Numbered from the stretch's first letter, positions 16,680-25,730 are shown. The stretch is 64,000 bases of DNA from Oceanihabitans gracilariae (GCF_042684485.1 NZ_JBHULM010000011.1:620001-684000), one strand, 5' to 3'. Notes: generated by a model not told the origin, from the sequence alone. Translations and numbers: made by a program.

Positions 16680-18977
16680 ATGGATAATATATACTTATAT
16701 ATGATAATTGCTCTTGCTATTTTAGCTATCGCTGATTTAGTTGTTGGAGTAAGTAATGATGCAGTAAATTTTTTAAATTCTGCCATTGGATCTAAAGCTA
16801 TTTCCTTTAAAACTATCATGATAGTTGCCAGTATTGGTGTAGCTGTTGGAGCTGTTTTTTCTAGCGGAATGATGGAAGTTGCACGAAAAGGAATTTTTAA
16901 TCCTGGAGAATTTATGTTTAATGAAATCATGATCATTTTCATGGCAGTAATGATAACAGATATTCTGCTACTAGATTTCTTTAATACTATTGGTATGCCA
17001 ACCTCTACAACAGTATCTATTGTATTTGAATTACTTGGAGCTGCAGTTGCCATGGCATTAATTAAAATTGGTCATGATGGCGGAACCTTTATAGATGTTG
17101 TTAACTATATCAACACTTCTAAAGCATCACAAATTATATTTGGTATCATACTCTCTGTAGTCGTCGCCTTCTCCATTGGTGCCTTAGTACAATGGGTTAC
17201 CAGATTATTACTTTCGTATAATTTTGAAAAGAAAGCCAATTGGGTTGGTGCCTTATTTGGTGGTTTTGCACTTACTGCAATTACCTATTTTATTTTTATG
17301 AAAGGTTTAAAAGGTACTTCATACGCTAGTCAACCTTTTGATCTTTTAGGAGGAGAAACCATGAAAGACTTTTTAGAGCATCAAGTATTCTATATCATTA
17401 TAATAAGTTCTATTTTTTGGTCTTTATTATCGTATATCGCAATTTCATTTCTTAAAGCTAACATCTACAAACTTATTATTATAGTAGGTACTTTTGCTTT
17501 AGCACTTGCTTTTGCAGGAAATGATTTAGTAAACTTTATTGGTGTACCAATTGCTGCTTATAATGCATTTACAGAATGGACTGCTTCAGGTTTAGCTGCA
17601 AACAACTTCCCGATGGATGTATTGGCAGAAAAAGTACCAACAAACAACTTGTTATTATTTATAGCAGGAATGATTATGGTATTAACCTTATGGTTTTCAA
17701 CAAAAGCAAAGAACGTTGTAAAAACCTCTTTAGATTTATCTAGTCAAAGTGCTACCAAAGAACGTTTTCAACCTAACTTTTTATCTCGTGGATTTGTACG
17801 AGTTGCCATAGGAATGTCTCAAATGTCTTCTTATATCTTACCAGATACTTGGCAAGCAAAAATTGAAAAGCAATTTGAAGTTCCTGTAATAAAAATATCT
17901 AAAGACAAAGTACATGAGTTACCTGCTTTTGATATGGTTCGTGCTGCTGTTAACCTAATGGTTGCTGCTGTATTAATTTCTTTAGCAACTTCATACAAAC
18001 TTCCGCTTTCTACAACCTATGTTACTTTTATGGTAGCCATGGGTACTTCTTTAGCAGATAGAGCTTGGGGAGCAGAAAGTGCAGTATACAGAGTTGCTGG
18101 TGTTATTAATGTAATTGGTGGTTGGTTCTTTACTGCTTTTAGCGCATTTTTAGCTGCTGCTTTAGTCGCTTATTTATTAAACCTAAACTTACAAGTAATG
18201 TTTCCATTACTTCTTGTAGCTGCCTTTGGTTTATTATTAAGAAACTATATAGCACATAGCAAAAAGAGTAAAGAAGAAAAAGCTGAAGATAGCTTAACCA
18301 AAGCAGAAAGCAGTTCTGTACAAGGTGTAATACACGAAAGCGCAAGCAATATTGCAAGTGTAGTAAAACGTGGAAACCGAATTTATACTAATGCTGTTAA
18401 AGGACTTGCTAAACAAGACTTAGCATTACTTAAAAAGAATAAAAAACAAGTTATCAAGCTATCGGAAGAAATTGATGAATTACGTGATCATATCTTCTAT
18501 TTTATTAAGAATTTAGACGAATCTAGTGTTGGTGCAAGTAACTTTTATATAAACATTTTAGGATACTTACAAGACATGACACAATCTTTAGAATATATTT
18601 CTAAAGTGAGTCATAAGCACATTAACAACAACCATAAGAAGTTAAAATTTAATCAAATTAAAGAATTAAAGCAAGTAGATGATAAAGTTGAAGTTTTATT
18701 CAACGATATTAAAGATGCTTTTGATTCTGGTTCTTTTGAAAAAATCGGAGCTATTTTAAGCGAAAAAACAGAAGTGTACAACTTGGTAAAACAAAAAATA
18801 CAAGCACAAGTTTCACGTACACGTACCGAAGAGTCTAGTCCTAAAAACACCACATTATACTTTGGGTTATTATTAGAAACTAAAGACTTATTAAATGCTA
18901 CTATGAATTTATTAGAAGAATACCATGGTGCGCATGATAGCAGTATTAAACCTGCTGTAATTACAGACGAAGAATAG
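16680..18977 (+). CDS. PiT-family inorganic phosphate transporter fused to a PhoU-like domain
   Basis: This 765-residue inner-membrane symporter takes up (metal-)phosphate. Two PiT signature repeats are visible: VGVSNDAVNFLNSAIGSK near residue 22 and FAGNDLVNFIGVPIAAY near 280, both variants of the GANDxxNAF motif. About eleven hydrophobic helices span residues 1-520. Residues ~555-745 are soluble and helical, with many Lys/Glu heptads (LALLKKNKKQVIKLSEEIDELRD). This resembles a PhoU domain, which in separate genes modulates phosphate uptake and signalling. The fusion makes the transporter unusually long compared with the 420-500 residues of simple PiT proteins. It follows the porin and has its own 11-bp repeat promoter. 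Confidence 0.88.
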   Translation: MDNIYLYMIIALAILAIADLVVGVSNDAVNFLNSAIGSKAISFKTIMIVASIGVAVGAVFSSGMMEVARKGIFNPGEFMFNEIMIIFMAVMITDILLLDFFNTIGMPTSTTVSIVFELLGAAVAMALIKIGHDGGTFIDVVNYINTSKASQIIFGIILSVVVAFSIGALVQWVTRLLLSYNFEKKANWVGALFGGFALTAITYFIFMKGLKGTSYASQPFDLLGGETMKDFLEHQVFYIIIISSIFWSLLSYIAISFLKANIYKLIIIVGTFALALAFAGNDLVNFIGVPIAAYNAFTEWTASGLAANNFPMDVLAEKVPTNNLLLFIAGMIMVLTLWFSTKAKNVVKTSLDLSSQSATKERFQPNFLSRGFVRVAIGMSQMSSYILPDTWQAKIEKQFEVPVIKISKDKVHELPAFDMVRAAVNLMVAAVLISLATSYKLPLSTTYVTFMVAMGTSLADRAWGAESAVYRVAGVINVIGGWFFTAFSAFLAAALVAYLLNLNLQVMFPLLLVAAFGLLLRNYIAHSKKSKEEKAEDSLTKAESSSVQGVIHESASNIASVVKRGNRIYTNAVKGLAKQDLALLKKNKKQVIKLSEEIDELRDHIFYFIKNLDESSVGASNFYINILGYLQDMTQSLEYISKVSHKHINNNHKKLKFNQIKELKQVDDKVEVLFNDIKDAFDSGSFEKIGAILSEKTEVYNLVKQKIQAQVSRTRTEESSPKNTTLYFGLLLETKDLLNATMNLLEEYHGAHDSSIKPAVITDEE

Positions 18978-19004
18978 ATTTTTAATCTTTACTTTATAAA
19001 CAAT

Positions 19005-19036
19005 AAAAAACCATCTCTGTTGAGATGGTTTTTTTT
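19005..19036 (+). terminator. Terminator of the PiT transporter gene
   Basis: The stem AAAACCATCTC/GAGATGGTTTT with loop TGTT is followed by a T-run. It lies 28 bases after the stop codon. A second hairpin with the same 11-bp stem lies at 19150-19178. Confidence 0.85.
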
Positions 19037-19149
19037 ATGCCTACAAACTACACTTCTTAGGCTAAATAACAACTATAGCACAATAACTACAGAAAAGTAA
19101 AGGTATTTATTACCAACTAACACAAAACCCTTTAACAATGACTGTAAAC

Positions 19150-19178
19150 AAAAAACCATCTCACAAGGAGATGGTTTT
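19150..19178 (-). terminator. Terminator of nrdA, same stem as the neighbouring terminator
   Basis: AAAACCATCTC/GAGATGGTTTT around loop ACAAG, with an A-run on the + strand that reads as a T-run for the minus-strand nrdBA transcript ending 27 bases upstream. The stem is identical to that at 19005-19036. Confidence 0.75.
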
Positions 19179-19204
19179 CACTTAACACTAATTAAATTTA
19201 CTAA

Positions 19205-20998
19205 TTACCCTTCGCAACTAGTACACTCTTTCTTCTGCTTAAATTTTTGAGCAGCATTCATACTGTGTTGGTAATACAAAGATTTTACTCCTAGCTGCCA
19301 AGCAGTAACATATATTTTATTAATATCTTTTACAGGCATATCTGGATGTACCATGATATTTAAAGACTGTCCTTGATCAATGTGGTTTTGTCTGTTTGCA
19401 GCCTGATAGATAAGGGTTAATTGATCTATTTCAGAATAGGTTTTAAATACTTCTTTTTCATGATCTGTAAGTCCTTCTAAATGTTGTACAGAACCATCAT
19501 AATCACGTATGCTTTTCCAAACATCTACTGTATTCATTCCTTTTTCTTTTAAAAGCTCTACTAAAAATGGGTTTTTAATAGTGGTTTTAATTTTAGCAAT
19601 ATCTTTTACATAACTGTTAGACCAGATTGGCTCAATACCTTGAGAAACTTGTCCTAAAATAAATGCTGAAGAAGTTGTTGGTGCTACTGCATTTAAGGTT
19701 GTATTACGTCTTCCGTAACCTTTTAATACTTCTGGCTCACCAAATAATTTTGCTAATTCTTCAGATGCTTTTTTAGATTTTTCACCTATAGTTTTAAATA
19801 TTTCACTATTTAAATTAAAAGCTTCTTGACTATCAAAAGATAACATTTTAGACTGTAATAAAGAGTGCCATCCTAAGGCTCCCATACCTAAAGCTCTATT
19901 TTCTTTTGCAAAGTTATAGGCTTTTTCCATAAACATAAATGTTTGTTGGTCATCTCTATTGGTAGAGTCTCTATAGTCTTCTAATTTGGTAATAAACTCT
20001 TCTAATACAGCATCTAAAAAGTACACCATAGTTTCTACTGCATCTGTATCTTTCCATTTGTCATAATGCAATAAGTTAATAGAAGAAAGTACACATACAA
20101 AAGACCATCTATCATTAGTTGGTAACATGATTTCTGAACACAAGTTACTTGCATAGATTTCATGATTGTTTTCTTTATATACTTCTGGCGCAGCATTGTT
20201 AGCATTATCTTTAAAGAAGATATAAGGATATCCTATTTCTCCTCTACGTTGTAATACTTTTGCCCAAATGGCTCTTTTATCGGTATCACCATCAATCATT
20301 TCTTGCATCCAATCATTACCAACGGTTACACCATGTGTTAATTCTTGAATAGGGTTTCCTTCTGTACCAATTTCTAAAAACTCATTAATATCTGGATGAT
20401 CTATTGGTAAATATGGCGAAAAACGACCTCTTCTTACAGAACCTTGGCTTACTACATCTACCATTTTTTCAAAAAGTTGCATGATATGTACAGCACCAGA
20501 AGACTCTCCGTTATTTTTAACAGGAGCTCCACGATGACGTAATTTACCAAAGTAACCAGAAGTACCACCTCCTAATTTAGACATCATTCCTACCTCTGAT
20601 TGTGTATAAAGAATATCTCCCATATCATCAGAAATATGCGAACCGAAACAACTAATAGGTAAGCCTCTTCGTTTACCAAAGTTTGACCAAACTGGTGAAG
20701 CTAAAGAGTAATAACCTTCTGCCATGTACCCATAAAACTTATCTGCAAAACCATCTATTTTTAAAATAGATTCTGCACGTTCTGCAATTTCTCTAATTCT
20801 TTCTTCTGGAGTAGTACCTTCTGTTAAATAACCTGAAGATAAAAACTTGCGACTATTTTCTGTTAACCATTTAATTTCTGGTTGTGCAGTAGCTTCTTTT
20901 CTTGCTTCTTTTCTAGCGTTTATTAATTCGTCGTAGTTAGAAGCTTTTGCTTCTGGGCTTACATTTGCCTTTGTGTCTTGATTTGTGTGGTTGCTCAT
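19205..20998 (-). CDS. nrdA: Class I ribonucleoside-diphosphate reductase, catalytic alpha subunit
   Basis: This is the 597-residue NrdA subunit, which reduces ribonucleoside diphosphates to deoxy forms using a thiyl radical. Active-site landmarks are: GLPISCFG (redox Cys), SNLCSEIMLP (thiyl Cys with Asn and Glu), FVCVLSSINL (partner Cys) and the C-terminal ECTSCEG pair that re-reduces the site. It lacks the N-terminal ATP-cone of the E. coli enzyme and begins almost directly with the ten-helix domain, which explains its short length. It is translated 2 bases after the nrdB stop, in the order nrdB-nrdA. Overall activity control must sit on the beta subunit (see nrdB). Confidence 0.95.
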   Translation of the reverse strand: MSNHTNQDTKANVSPEAKASNYDELINARKEARKEATAQPEIKWLTENSRKFLSSGYLTEGTTPEERIREIAERAESILKIDGFADKFYGYMAEGYYSLASPVWSNFGKRRGLPISCFGSHISDDMGDILYTQSEVGMMSKLGGGTSGYFGKLRHRGAPVKNNGESSGAVHIMQLFEKMVDVVSQGSVRRGRFSPYLPIDHPDINEFLEIGTEGNPIQELTHGVTVGNDWMQEMIDGDTDKRAIWAKVLQRRGEIGYPYIFFKDNANNAAPEVYKENNHEIYASNLCSEIMLPTNDRWSFVCVLSSINLLHYDKWKDTDAVETMVYFLDAVLEEFITKLEDYRDSTNRDDQQTFMFMEKAYNFAKENRALGMGALGWHSLLQSKMLSFDSQEAFNLNSEIFKTIGEKSKKASEELAKLFGEPEVLKGYGRRNTTLNAVAPTTSSAFILGQVSQGIEPIWSNSYVKDIAKIKTTIKNPFLVELLKEKGMNTVDVWKSIRDYDGSVQHLEGLTDHEKEVFKTYSEIDQLTLIYQAANRQNHIDQGQSLNIMVHPDMPVKDINKIYVTAWQLGVKSLYYQHSMNAAQKFKQKKECTSCEG

Positions 20999-21000
20999 TT

Positions 21001-22275
21001 TTAAAATAGGTCGTCGCTGGTTATACTTTTTGTTCTTTTACTATAGTTAATAGATCTTTTCACGAAGAAATCTCCATGTTTAGTTCCTATAATCTCATCA
21101 TCAAACCATTCGGTTTGTGCTACTAGTTCTTCGTTTATTTCAAAAACTTTTTCAATTCCAATACTCTCTAAAGAGTTGTTGAAACGGTTTTTAATAAACT
21201 CATTAATTACATCTTTTGGTAAGAAATCTAATTCTCCTGCTTCAAAAATCCAGTCTATAATCTGACTTTCTGAATCAAAAGCTTCCTTACATAAATTCTG
21301 TACTTTGGTTGCGTGTGCTTCATCAAACCAAGTAGGGTTTTCTTCTTTTATAATTTTAATAAGATCAATACCAAAATCACCATGAATTTGCTCTTCTTTA
21401 GAGGTAGCTTCTACAACATTAGAAACTCCTTTAAGCATGTTTTTATGCTTATTAAAAGCCATAATGATTAAAAACTGAGAGAATAAAGACACGTGCTCAA
21501 TAAATAAAGAGAATAGTAATACAGATTCTGCATACTCTTTATTGTCTTCACTTTTAGCATTTTTTAAAGCCATTTCTAAATAATGCACACGACGCATAAT
21601 TACTGGCTTTTTCTTAATATTTTTAAACTCGTTATTAAGCCCTAAAATTTCTAATAAATGCGAGTAGGCATCTTGATGACGTACTTCACTTTCTGCAAAA
21701 GTTGCACCCACAGAACCAATTTCTGGCTTAGGCATTTTATTATAGATTTCTCCCCAAAAGTTTTTTACAGCAACTTCTATTTGTGAAATAGCAAGCATGG
21801 TATTTTTAATAGCATTTTGCTCTACAATATTCAGTCTTGTTTTAAAATCTTGAATATCACTAGTAAAATTAAATTCAGAGTGAATCCAGTAGGAATGTCT
21901 AATAGCATCTACATAATCATTAAGTGCAGGATACTCATAAGGTTTCAGATTGATACGTTTTTCAAAAATATTTGTCTTTCTACTTCTAGCCTGTTCGTCT
22001 CTGTATAAAATATATGCTTTAGCTACATCATGAAATGCGCTTTCCATTAGTTTTTCTTCTACAAGATCTTGTACTTGCTCAACAGTAGGAACATATTTAT
22101 AATCGACTTGTTTTCTGTCTAATAACGCTTTTAGCACATTAACAGAGATAGTATTTGCATCTTCTTTGGTACCATTACCAACAGAAAGCATGGCTTTTTC
22201 AATTGCATTCGAAATTTTATTTAAAACAAAGGGACTTGTTTCGTAATCTCTTTTAATAATTTGGGTAATCTCCAT
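21001..22275 (-). CDS. nrdB: Ribonucleotide reductase radical-generating beta subunit with N-terminal ATP-cone
   Basis: This is a 424-residue NrdB. Residues 1-~95 are an ATP-cone (IIKRDYETSPFVLNKISNAI), the allosteric ATP/dATP switch that normally sits on NrdA. The ferritin-like domain follows, with metal ligands in the ESEVRHQDAY block (E197, H200; Tyr 204 at the position of the E. coli radical Tyr) and KEEQIHGDFG (E295, H298). The same arrangement is known from Leeuwenhoekiella blandensis and Flavobacterium johnsoniae, whose proteins are dimanganese class Id subunits. By similarity this one is probably class Id and dATP-inhibited through beta-subunit oligomers. It is the first gene of the nrdBA operon. 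A 740-bp non-coding region lies upstream. Confidence 0.93.
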   Translation of the reverse strand: MEITQIIKRDYETSPFVLNKISNAIEKAMLSVGNGTKEDANTISVNVLKALLDRKQVDYKYVPTVEQVQDLVEEKLMESAFHDVAKAYILYRDEQARSRKTNIFEKRINLKPYEYPALNDYVDAIRHSYWIHSEFNFTSDIQDFKTRLNIVEQNAIKNTMLAISQIEVAVKNFWGEIYNKMPKPEIGSVGATFAESEVRHQDAYSHLLEILGLNNEFKNIKKKPVIMRRVHYLEMALKNAKSEDNKEYAESVLLFSLFIEHVSLFSQFLIIMAFNKHKNMLKGVSNVVEATSKEEQIHGDFGIDLIKIIKEENPTWFDEAHATKVQNLCKEAFDSESQIIDWIFEAGELDFLPKDVINEFIKNRFNNSLESIGIEKVFEINEELVAQTEWFDDEIIGTKHGDFFVKRSINYSKRTKSITSDDLF

Positions 22276-22672
22276 AATACTTTAATTAATTAGCTAGCAG
22301 TTTGGTTTATATGAATGAAAAATCAATCAAAAACTTAATAATAATCTATAAAAAACGTGTTATATTTTCCTGTTTAAGGAATTAAAAAAGGGCGTATTTT
22401 TCAAAAAAAAATAGATCTTCGTTCTCTCCATTTTTGATAAAATTTTAGAAAATAAATTCTATTTTTTGCCTTGAACAAAGATTAGCATTTGTCTTTAAAA
22501 AAGAAAGAAGGTTTTATAAACGTTGTCAACAAGTTTTTAACAAATGAGTATTTGCCTTGATTTTCAAAGGTTTTAACACCTTTATTACAACCTATTGAAT
22601 TTCATAGCCTTAAAATTATCAAATTATGATAAATACAGAGTAATAAGGACTTATACAAAATGAAACAGCAAA
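22276..22672. other. Long non-coding stretch upstream of nrdB
   Basis: No credible gene on either strand. It holds the untranslated leader and promoter of nrdBA, though no clean TAnnTTTG is visible on the minus strand. An interrupted palindrome, GTTGTCAAC, lies near 22522. A 20-codon frame beginning near 22660 runs through the downstream hairpin and is dismissed. Confidence 0.5.
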
Positions 22673-22702
22673 AAAAAACGAGTGTTTTCACACTCGTTTT
22701 TC
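22673..22702. terminator. Orphan bidirectional terminator
   Basis: The 12-bp stem AAAAACGAGTGT/ACACTCGTTTTT closes a 4-base loop. It lies between divergently transcribed genes (nrdB at 22275 and the LytTR regulator at 23019), so neither gene needs it. A short non-coding transcript on one of the strands would explain it. Confidence 0.7.
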
Positions 22703-22869
22703 CTCCTAAAATAACTAACTGAAATAATAAAAAATCAATCTATATGTTTATATAATTTAGGTGTTTTTAAAATTATATACGTTTACTAACAATACATTAA
22801 TATTGATTCTTTTTTACAATTAATAGCAGTACTAATATCTTGTTTTTTTACAACACACTCACAAACAAA

Positions 22870-22904
22870 TGTATAGTTGGTAAGTTATTTTGTATAGTTG
22901 GTAA
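22870..22904 (+). promoter_or_regulatory. Direct repeat resembling a LytTR-regulator operator
   Basis: TGTATAGTTGGTAA occurs twice, at 22870-22883 and 22891-22904, with a period of exactly 21 bases (two helical turns). The core ATAGTTGGT fits the LytTR-family 9-bp half-site pattern (two half-sites separated by 12 bases) in eight of nine positions. It lies about 115 bases upstream of the LytTR regulator gene, so autoregulation is likely. Confidence 0.6.
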
Positions 22905-22961
22905 TTAAATGATACATCTTATCTAAAAAAACACAAAATCATGCTTATTACACACAAATAG

Positions 22962-22975
22962 TAACCAGCTATACA
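22962..22975 (-). promoter_or_regulatory. Third, inverted copy of the LytTR-like half-site
   Basis: On the minus strand this reads TGTATAGCTGGTTA, matching the direct repeat at 22870-22904 in 12 of 14 positions. It lies about 30 bases upstream of the -7 element of the regulator gene. Confidence 0.45.
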
Positions 22976-23005
22976 TAATAAAGTTAAAGCGTCATTTTAT
23001 ATTAT

Positions 23006-23013
23006 TATATTTG
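23006..23013 (+). promoter_or_regulatory. -7 promoter element TATATTTG of the LytTR regulator
   Basis: An exact consensus match only 5 bases before the ATG at 23019, so the transcript probably starts at or next to the start codon (leaderless). Confidence 0.6.
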
Positions 23014-23018
23014 ATATT

Positions 23019-23759
23019 ATGATAAAAGCAGTAATTGTTGATGATGAGCAAAAGGCAATCCAAAGTTTAACTTGGGAGCTTGGGCATTTTAAAAAAGACA
23101 TAGAAATTGTACAAACATTTACTAGTCCAGAAAAAGCTATCTCCTATTTAAACAAAACTACAAACACACCAGACTGCCTTTTTTTAGATATACAAATGCC
23201 TACCATGGATGGTTTTCAGTTTTTAGAAAAACTTACCAATAAAGATTTTGCTGTAATTATTACCACTGCTTATGATGAATATGCTATAAAAGCCATAAAA
23301 CACGAAGCTATAGATTACCTATTAAAACCTATAGATTCTGACGATTTAAGTAGCACGATAAACAAGTTGAAAAACCTTCATATTAAAAACATTAATTATG
23401 ACAAGCTTGAAGAGTTATTTTACAAGTTTAACAATGAAAATAGCAAACAAAAAATCACCATAAACACAGACGGAAAGCTTATTTTTTTAAATGTAGAGGA
23501 TATTATTTTTATAGAATCTGATGGTAACTACAGCACACTATTTTTAAAAGACAACCAAAAGCTTTTGGTTACCAAAAAACTAAAAGAAGTAAACGCCATT
23601 TTACCAGACCAATTATTTTTTAGAATACACAACTCTTATATAATTAGTCTTAATAAAGTAAAAGAGTTTATTAAAACAGAAGGCTATGTAGTCATGCAAT
23701 CTAACCATAAAATACCTGTTGCTAGACAACGTAAATTAGATTTTTTAGACCGACTTTAA
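23019..23759 (+). CDS. LytTR-family response regulator
   Basis: This is a 246-residue cytoplasmic DNA-binding regulator. The N-terminal receiver domain (residues 1-125) has the acidic pair DDE at 8-10, the phospho-acceptor Asp 57 in LFLDIQMPTMDGF, Thr in TTAYDEYA and Lys in LLKPID. The C-terminal LytTR domain (about 145-245) shows FIESDGNYSTLFL and RIHNSYIISLNKVKEF, typical of the ten-stranded DNA-binding fold. It is followed 3 bases later by its cognate sensor kinase. A 21-bp-spaced direct repeat upstream looks like its own operator. Targets other than itself are unknown. Confidence 0.93.
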   Translation: MIKAVIVDDEQKAIQSLTWELGHFKKDIEIVQTFTSPEKAISYLNKTTNTPDCLFLDIQMPTMDGFQFLEKLTNKDFAVIITTAYDEYAIKAIKHEAIDYLLKPIDSDDLSSTINKLKNLHIKNINYDKLEELFYKFNNENSKQKITINTDGKLIFLNVEDIIFIESDGNYSTLFLKDNQKLLVTKKLKEVNAILPDQLFFRIHNSYIISLNKVKEFIKTEGYVVMQSNHKIPVARQRKLDFLDRL

Positions 23760-23762
23760 TAC

Positions 23763-25730
23763 ATGCAAAAGCTAAAAAATATAACATCACTATATTTTAA
23801 ACTAATTACAATTTTGTGGTTAGCCAATAGCACTTACGCACAGCAAAAAGAAAACCTAAATTTTAAAGTACAAGTACAAAGTTTTACAATTAACAAACCA
23901 AACAGCTACCAAGCACTAGACACGCAATTTAATGCTGTTAGTAATGACACCTTAAAGATGCGTCATCTAGCTACAAAAAGTAAAGAAACAAATTATTTTG
24001 AAGGAGAAAGTTATGCTTTAAATATGCTTGGTATTGTTTACAGAAACACTTCTAAATACAACTATGCTTTAGAGCTACACCAACAAGCACTAGACCTAGC
24101 TATACAAGCCAATAATTTAGAATTACAAGTAATAAGTTTAAACATGCTTGGTGTTGTTAACCGAAGATTAGACCTAATACGCTATGCTTTAGATTTTCAT
24201 AAACAAGCATTAGATCTTGCCGAAACCGCAACAACTCCTTCTATACATTTACAAAAAAGCATCGCTGTTTCTAGAAATAGCATGGGAAACATTTACCTGG
24301 TTTTAAAACAATATGATTTAGCGCTAACACAGTTTAAGCAGTCTTTAGAAATTGAAAAAACCTTAGACAACAAATTAGGACTAGCAATTAACTACCAAAA
24401 TATTGGCTATGTTAAAGAAAGCAAAGGCCTACTAGAAGAAGCTATTTTAGACTACAGGACCTCATTAAAATACAACAACCAAATAAACTCTAATATTGGT
24501 CGTGTAATATGTAACAATAGTATTGGTGTTATTTATATAAAACAAGAAAAGCTTATAGCAGCACAAAATACACTTAATAAAGCATTACAAAGTGCTTTAC
24601 AACTAAATGACCAATACCACATTGCTCCTGTTTACATTAATTTAGGATGGCTACAACTAAAACAAAAAAAATACCAATCCTCTGAAATAAACTTAAAAAA
24701 AGGATTAAAAATTGCTAACGACTTTAATCTAGTTTCCTCAAAAATTGAAGCCTACAAACATCTTTCGGAGTTGTTTGAACTAAAATCAGACTACAAAAAA
24801 GCAATGACATATTATAAAGCACATGTAGCTTTAGACCAAACCGTAACCAATGAGAGAAACTTACAATATGTAAATGATTTGGTTATTAAATATGAAAGCG
24901 AAAAAAAGAGCAGTCAAATAAAAGCTTTAGCTAATGAAAATGAAATTGTAAAACTACGCTTAGCACAAAACAGAAAAATACTCTTATTAAGCGCTATTGG
25001 TGTGCTTTTAATTTTAGGATTTATCTACATATTATACAGGCAAACCAAACTTAAAAGCGAAAAGAAAATTATTACACTTGAGCAAGATATGCTGCGCAAT
25101 CAAATGAATCCGCATTTTATATTTAACACCTTAAACTCTATTAAACTTTATATCATAAACAACGAAAAAGAAAATGCTGTTTACTACCTAAACAAGTTTT
25201 CTAAACTTATTCGAAAAATTTTAGTAGCATCTAAAGAAAAAGAAATATCCTTAGCAGATGAGTTAGAAACCATGACACTTTATATAAACATTGAAAACAT
25301 AAGGTTTAACAACGAAATTAAATACAAAGTCACTATTGATAAAAATGTAAATACTACAGCTATTAAAGTACCATCTCTTATTTTACAACCTTTTTTAGAA
25401 AATGCTTTATGGCATGGTTTGTCTTCAAAAACACAAAATAAAGAAATTAATATTTTGGTAAGTAAACCAAAACACAACGCAATTTCTATTTGTATTATAG
25501 ATAATGGTATTGGCAGAATTGCTTCTGATAAAATTAACAAGCAAAAAACACTAAAACGAAAATCGGTTGGTATTACCATTACTAAAGATAGATTAGAAAA
25601 CTTTTCTAAAAACTTTAGCAACGACTATAAACTAGAAATAATAGATTTATACGACGAAAATAACCAAGCATCTGGAACAAAAGTAGTAATAGAAATTCCT
25701 ACTGAAGAAATGAAACTAAAAACAGCTTAA
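23763..25730 (+). CDS. TPR-containing LytS-type sensor histidine kinase
   Basis: This 655-residue membrane kinase is paired with the LytTR regulator upstream. A signal peptide ends near residue 27 (STYAQQ). The periplasmic part holds about six to seven tetratricopeptide repeats (for example YALNMLGIVYRNTSKYNYALELHQQAL), a common sensor in this phylum. A single transmembrane helix follows (ILLLSAIGVLLILGFIYILY, ~400-420) and a short coiled coil. The His_kinase domain has the phospho-acceptor His near 451 in NQMNPHFIFNTLNS, then an HATPase_c domain with PSLILQPFLENALWHGL and DNGIGR. The stimulus is not known. It overlaps the convergent DUF3109 gene by 4 bases. Confidence 0.92.
   Translation: MQKLKNITSLYFKLITILWLANSTYAQQKENLNFKVQVQSFTINKPNSYQALDTQFNAVSNDTLKMRHLATKSKETNYFEGESYALNMLGIVYRNTSKYNYALELHQQALDLAIQANNLELQVISLNMLGVVNRRLDLIRYALDFHKQALDLAETATTPSIHLQKSIAVSRNSMGNIYLVLKQYDLALTQFKQSLEIEKTLDNKLGLAINYQNIGYVKESKGLLEEAILDYRTSLKYNNQINSNIGRVICNNSIGVIYIKQEKLIAAQNTLNKALQSALQLNDQYHIAPVYINLGWLQLKQKKYQSSEINLKKGLKIANDFNLVSSKIEAYKHLSELFELKSDYKKAMTYYKAHVALDQTVTNERNLQYVNDLVIKYESEKKSSQIKALANENEIVKLRLAQNRKILLLSAIGVLLILGFIYILYRQTKLKSEKKIITLEQDMLRNQMNPHFIFNTLNSIKLYIINNEKENAVYYLNKFSKLIRKILVASKEKEISLADELETMTLYINIENIRFNNEIKYKVTIDKNVNTTAIKVPSLILQPFLENALWHGLSSKTQNKEINILVSKPKHNAISICIIDNGIGRIASDKINKQKTLKRKSVGITITKDRLENFSKNFSNDYKLEIIDLYDENNQASGTKVVIEIPTEEMKLKTA

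Noticed and set aside
22276..22672. NrdR boxes upstream of nrdB
   Set aside because: No pair of ACA-N-ATA-type palindromic boxes at helical spacing could be found by eye; flavobacterial control here appears to be through the ATP-cone, or the boxes are too divergent to see.
22661..22723. A 20-codon frame running through the orphan terminator (MKQQKKTSVFTLVF)
   Set aside because: It reads straight through the hairpin stem; its content is explained by the palindrome, and the upstream AAGGA is not a meaningful signal in this phylum.
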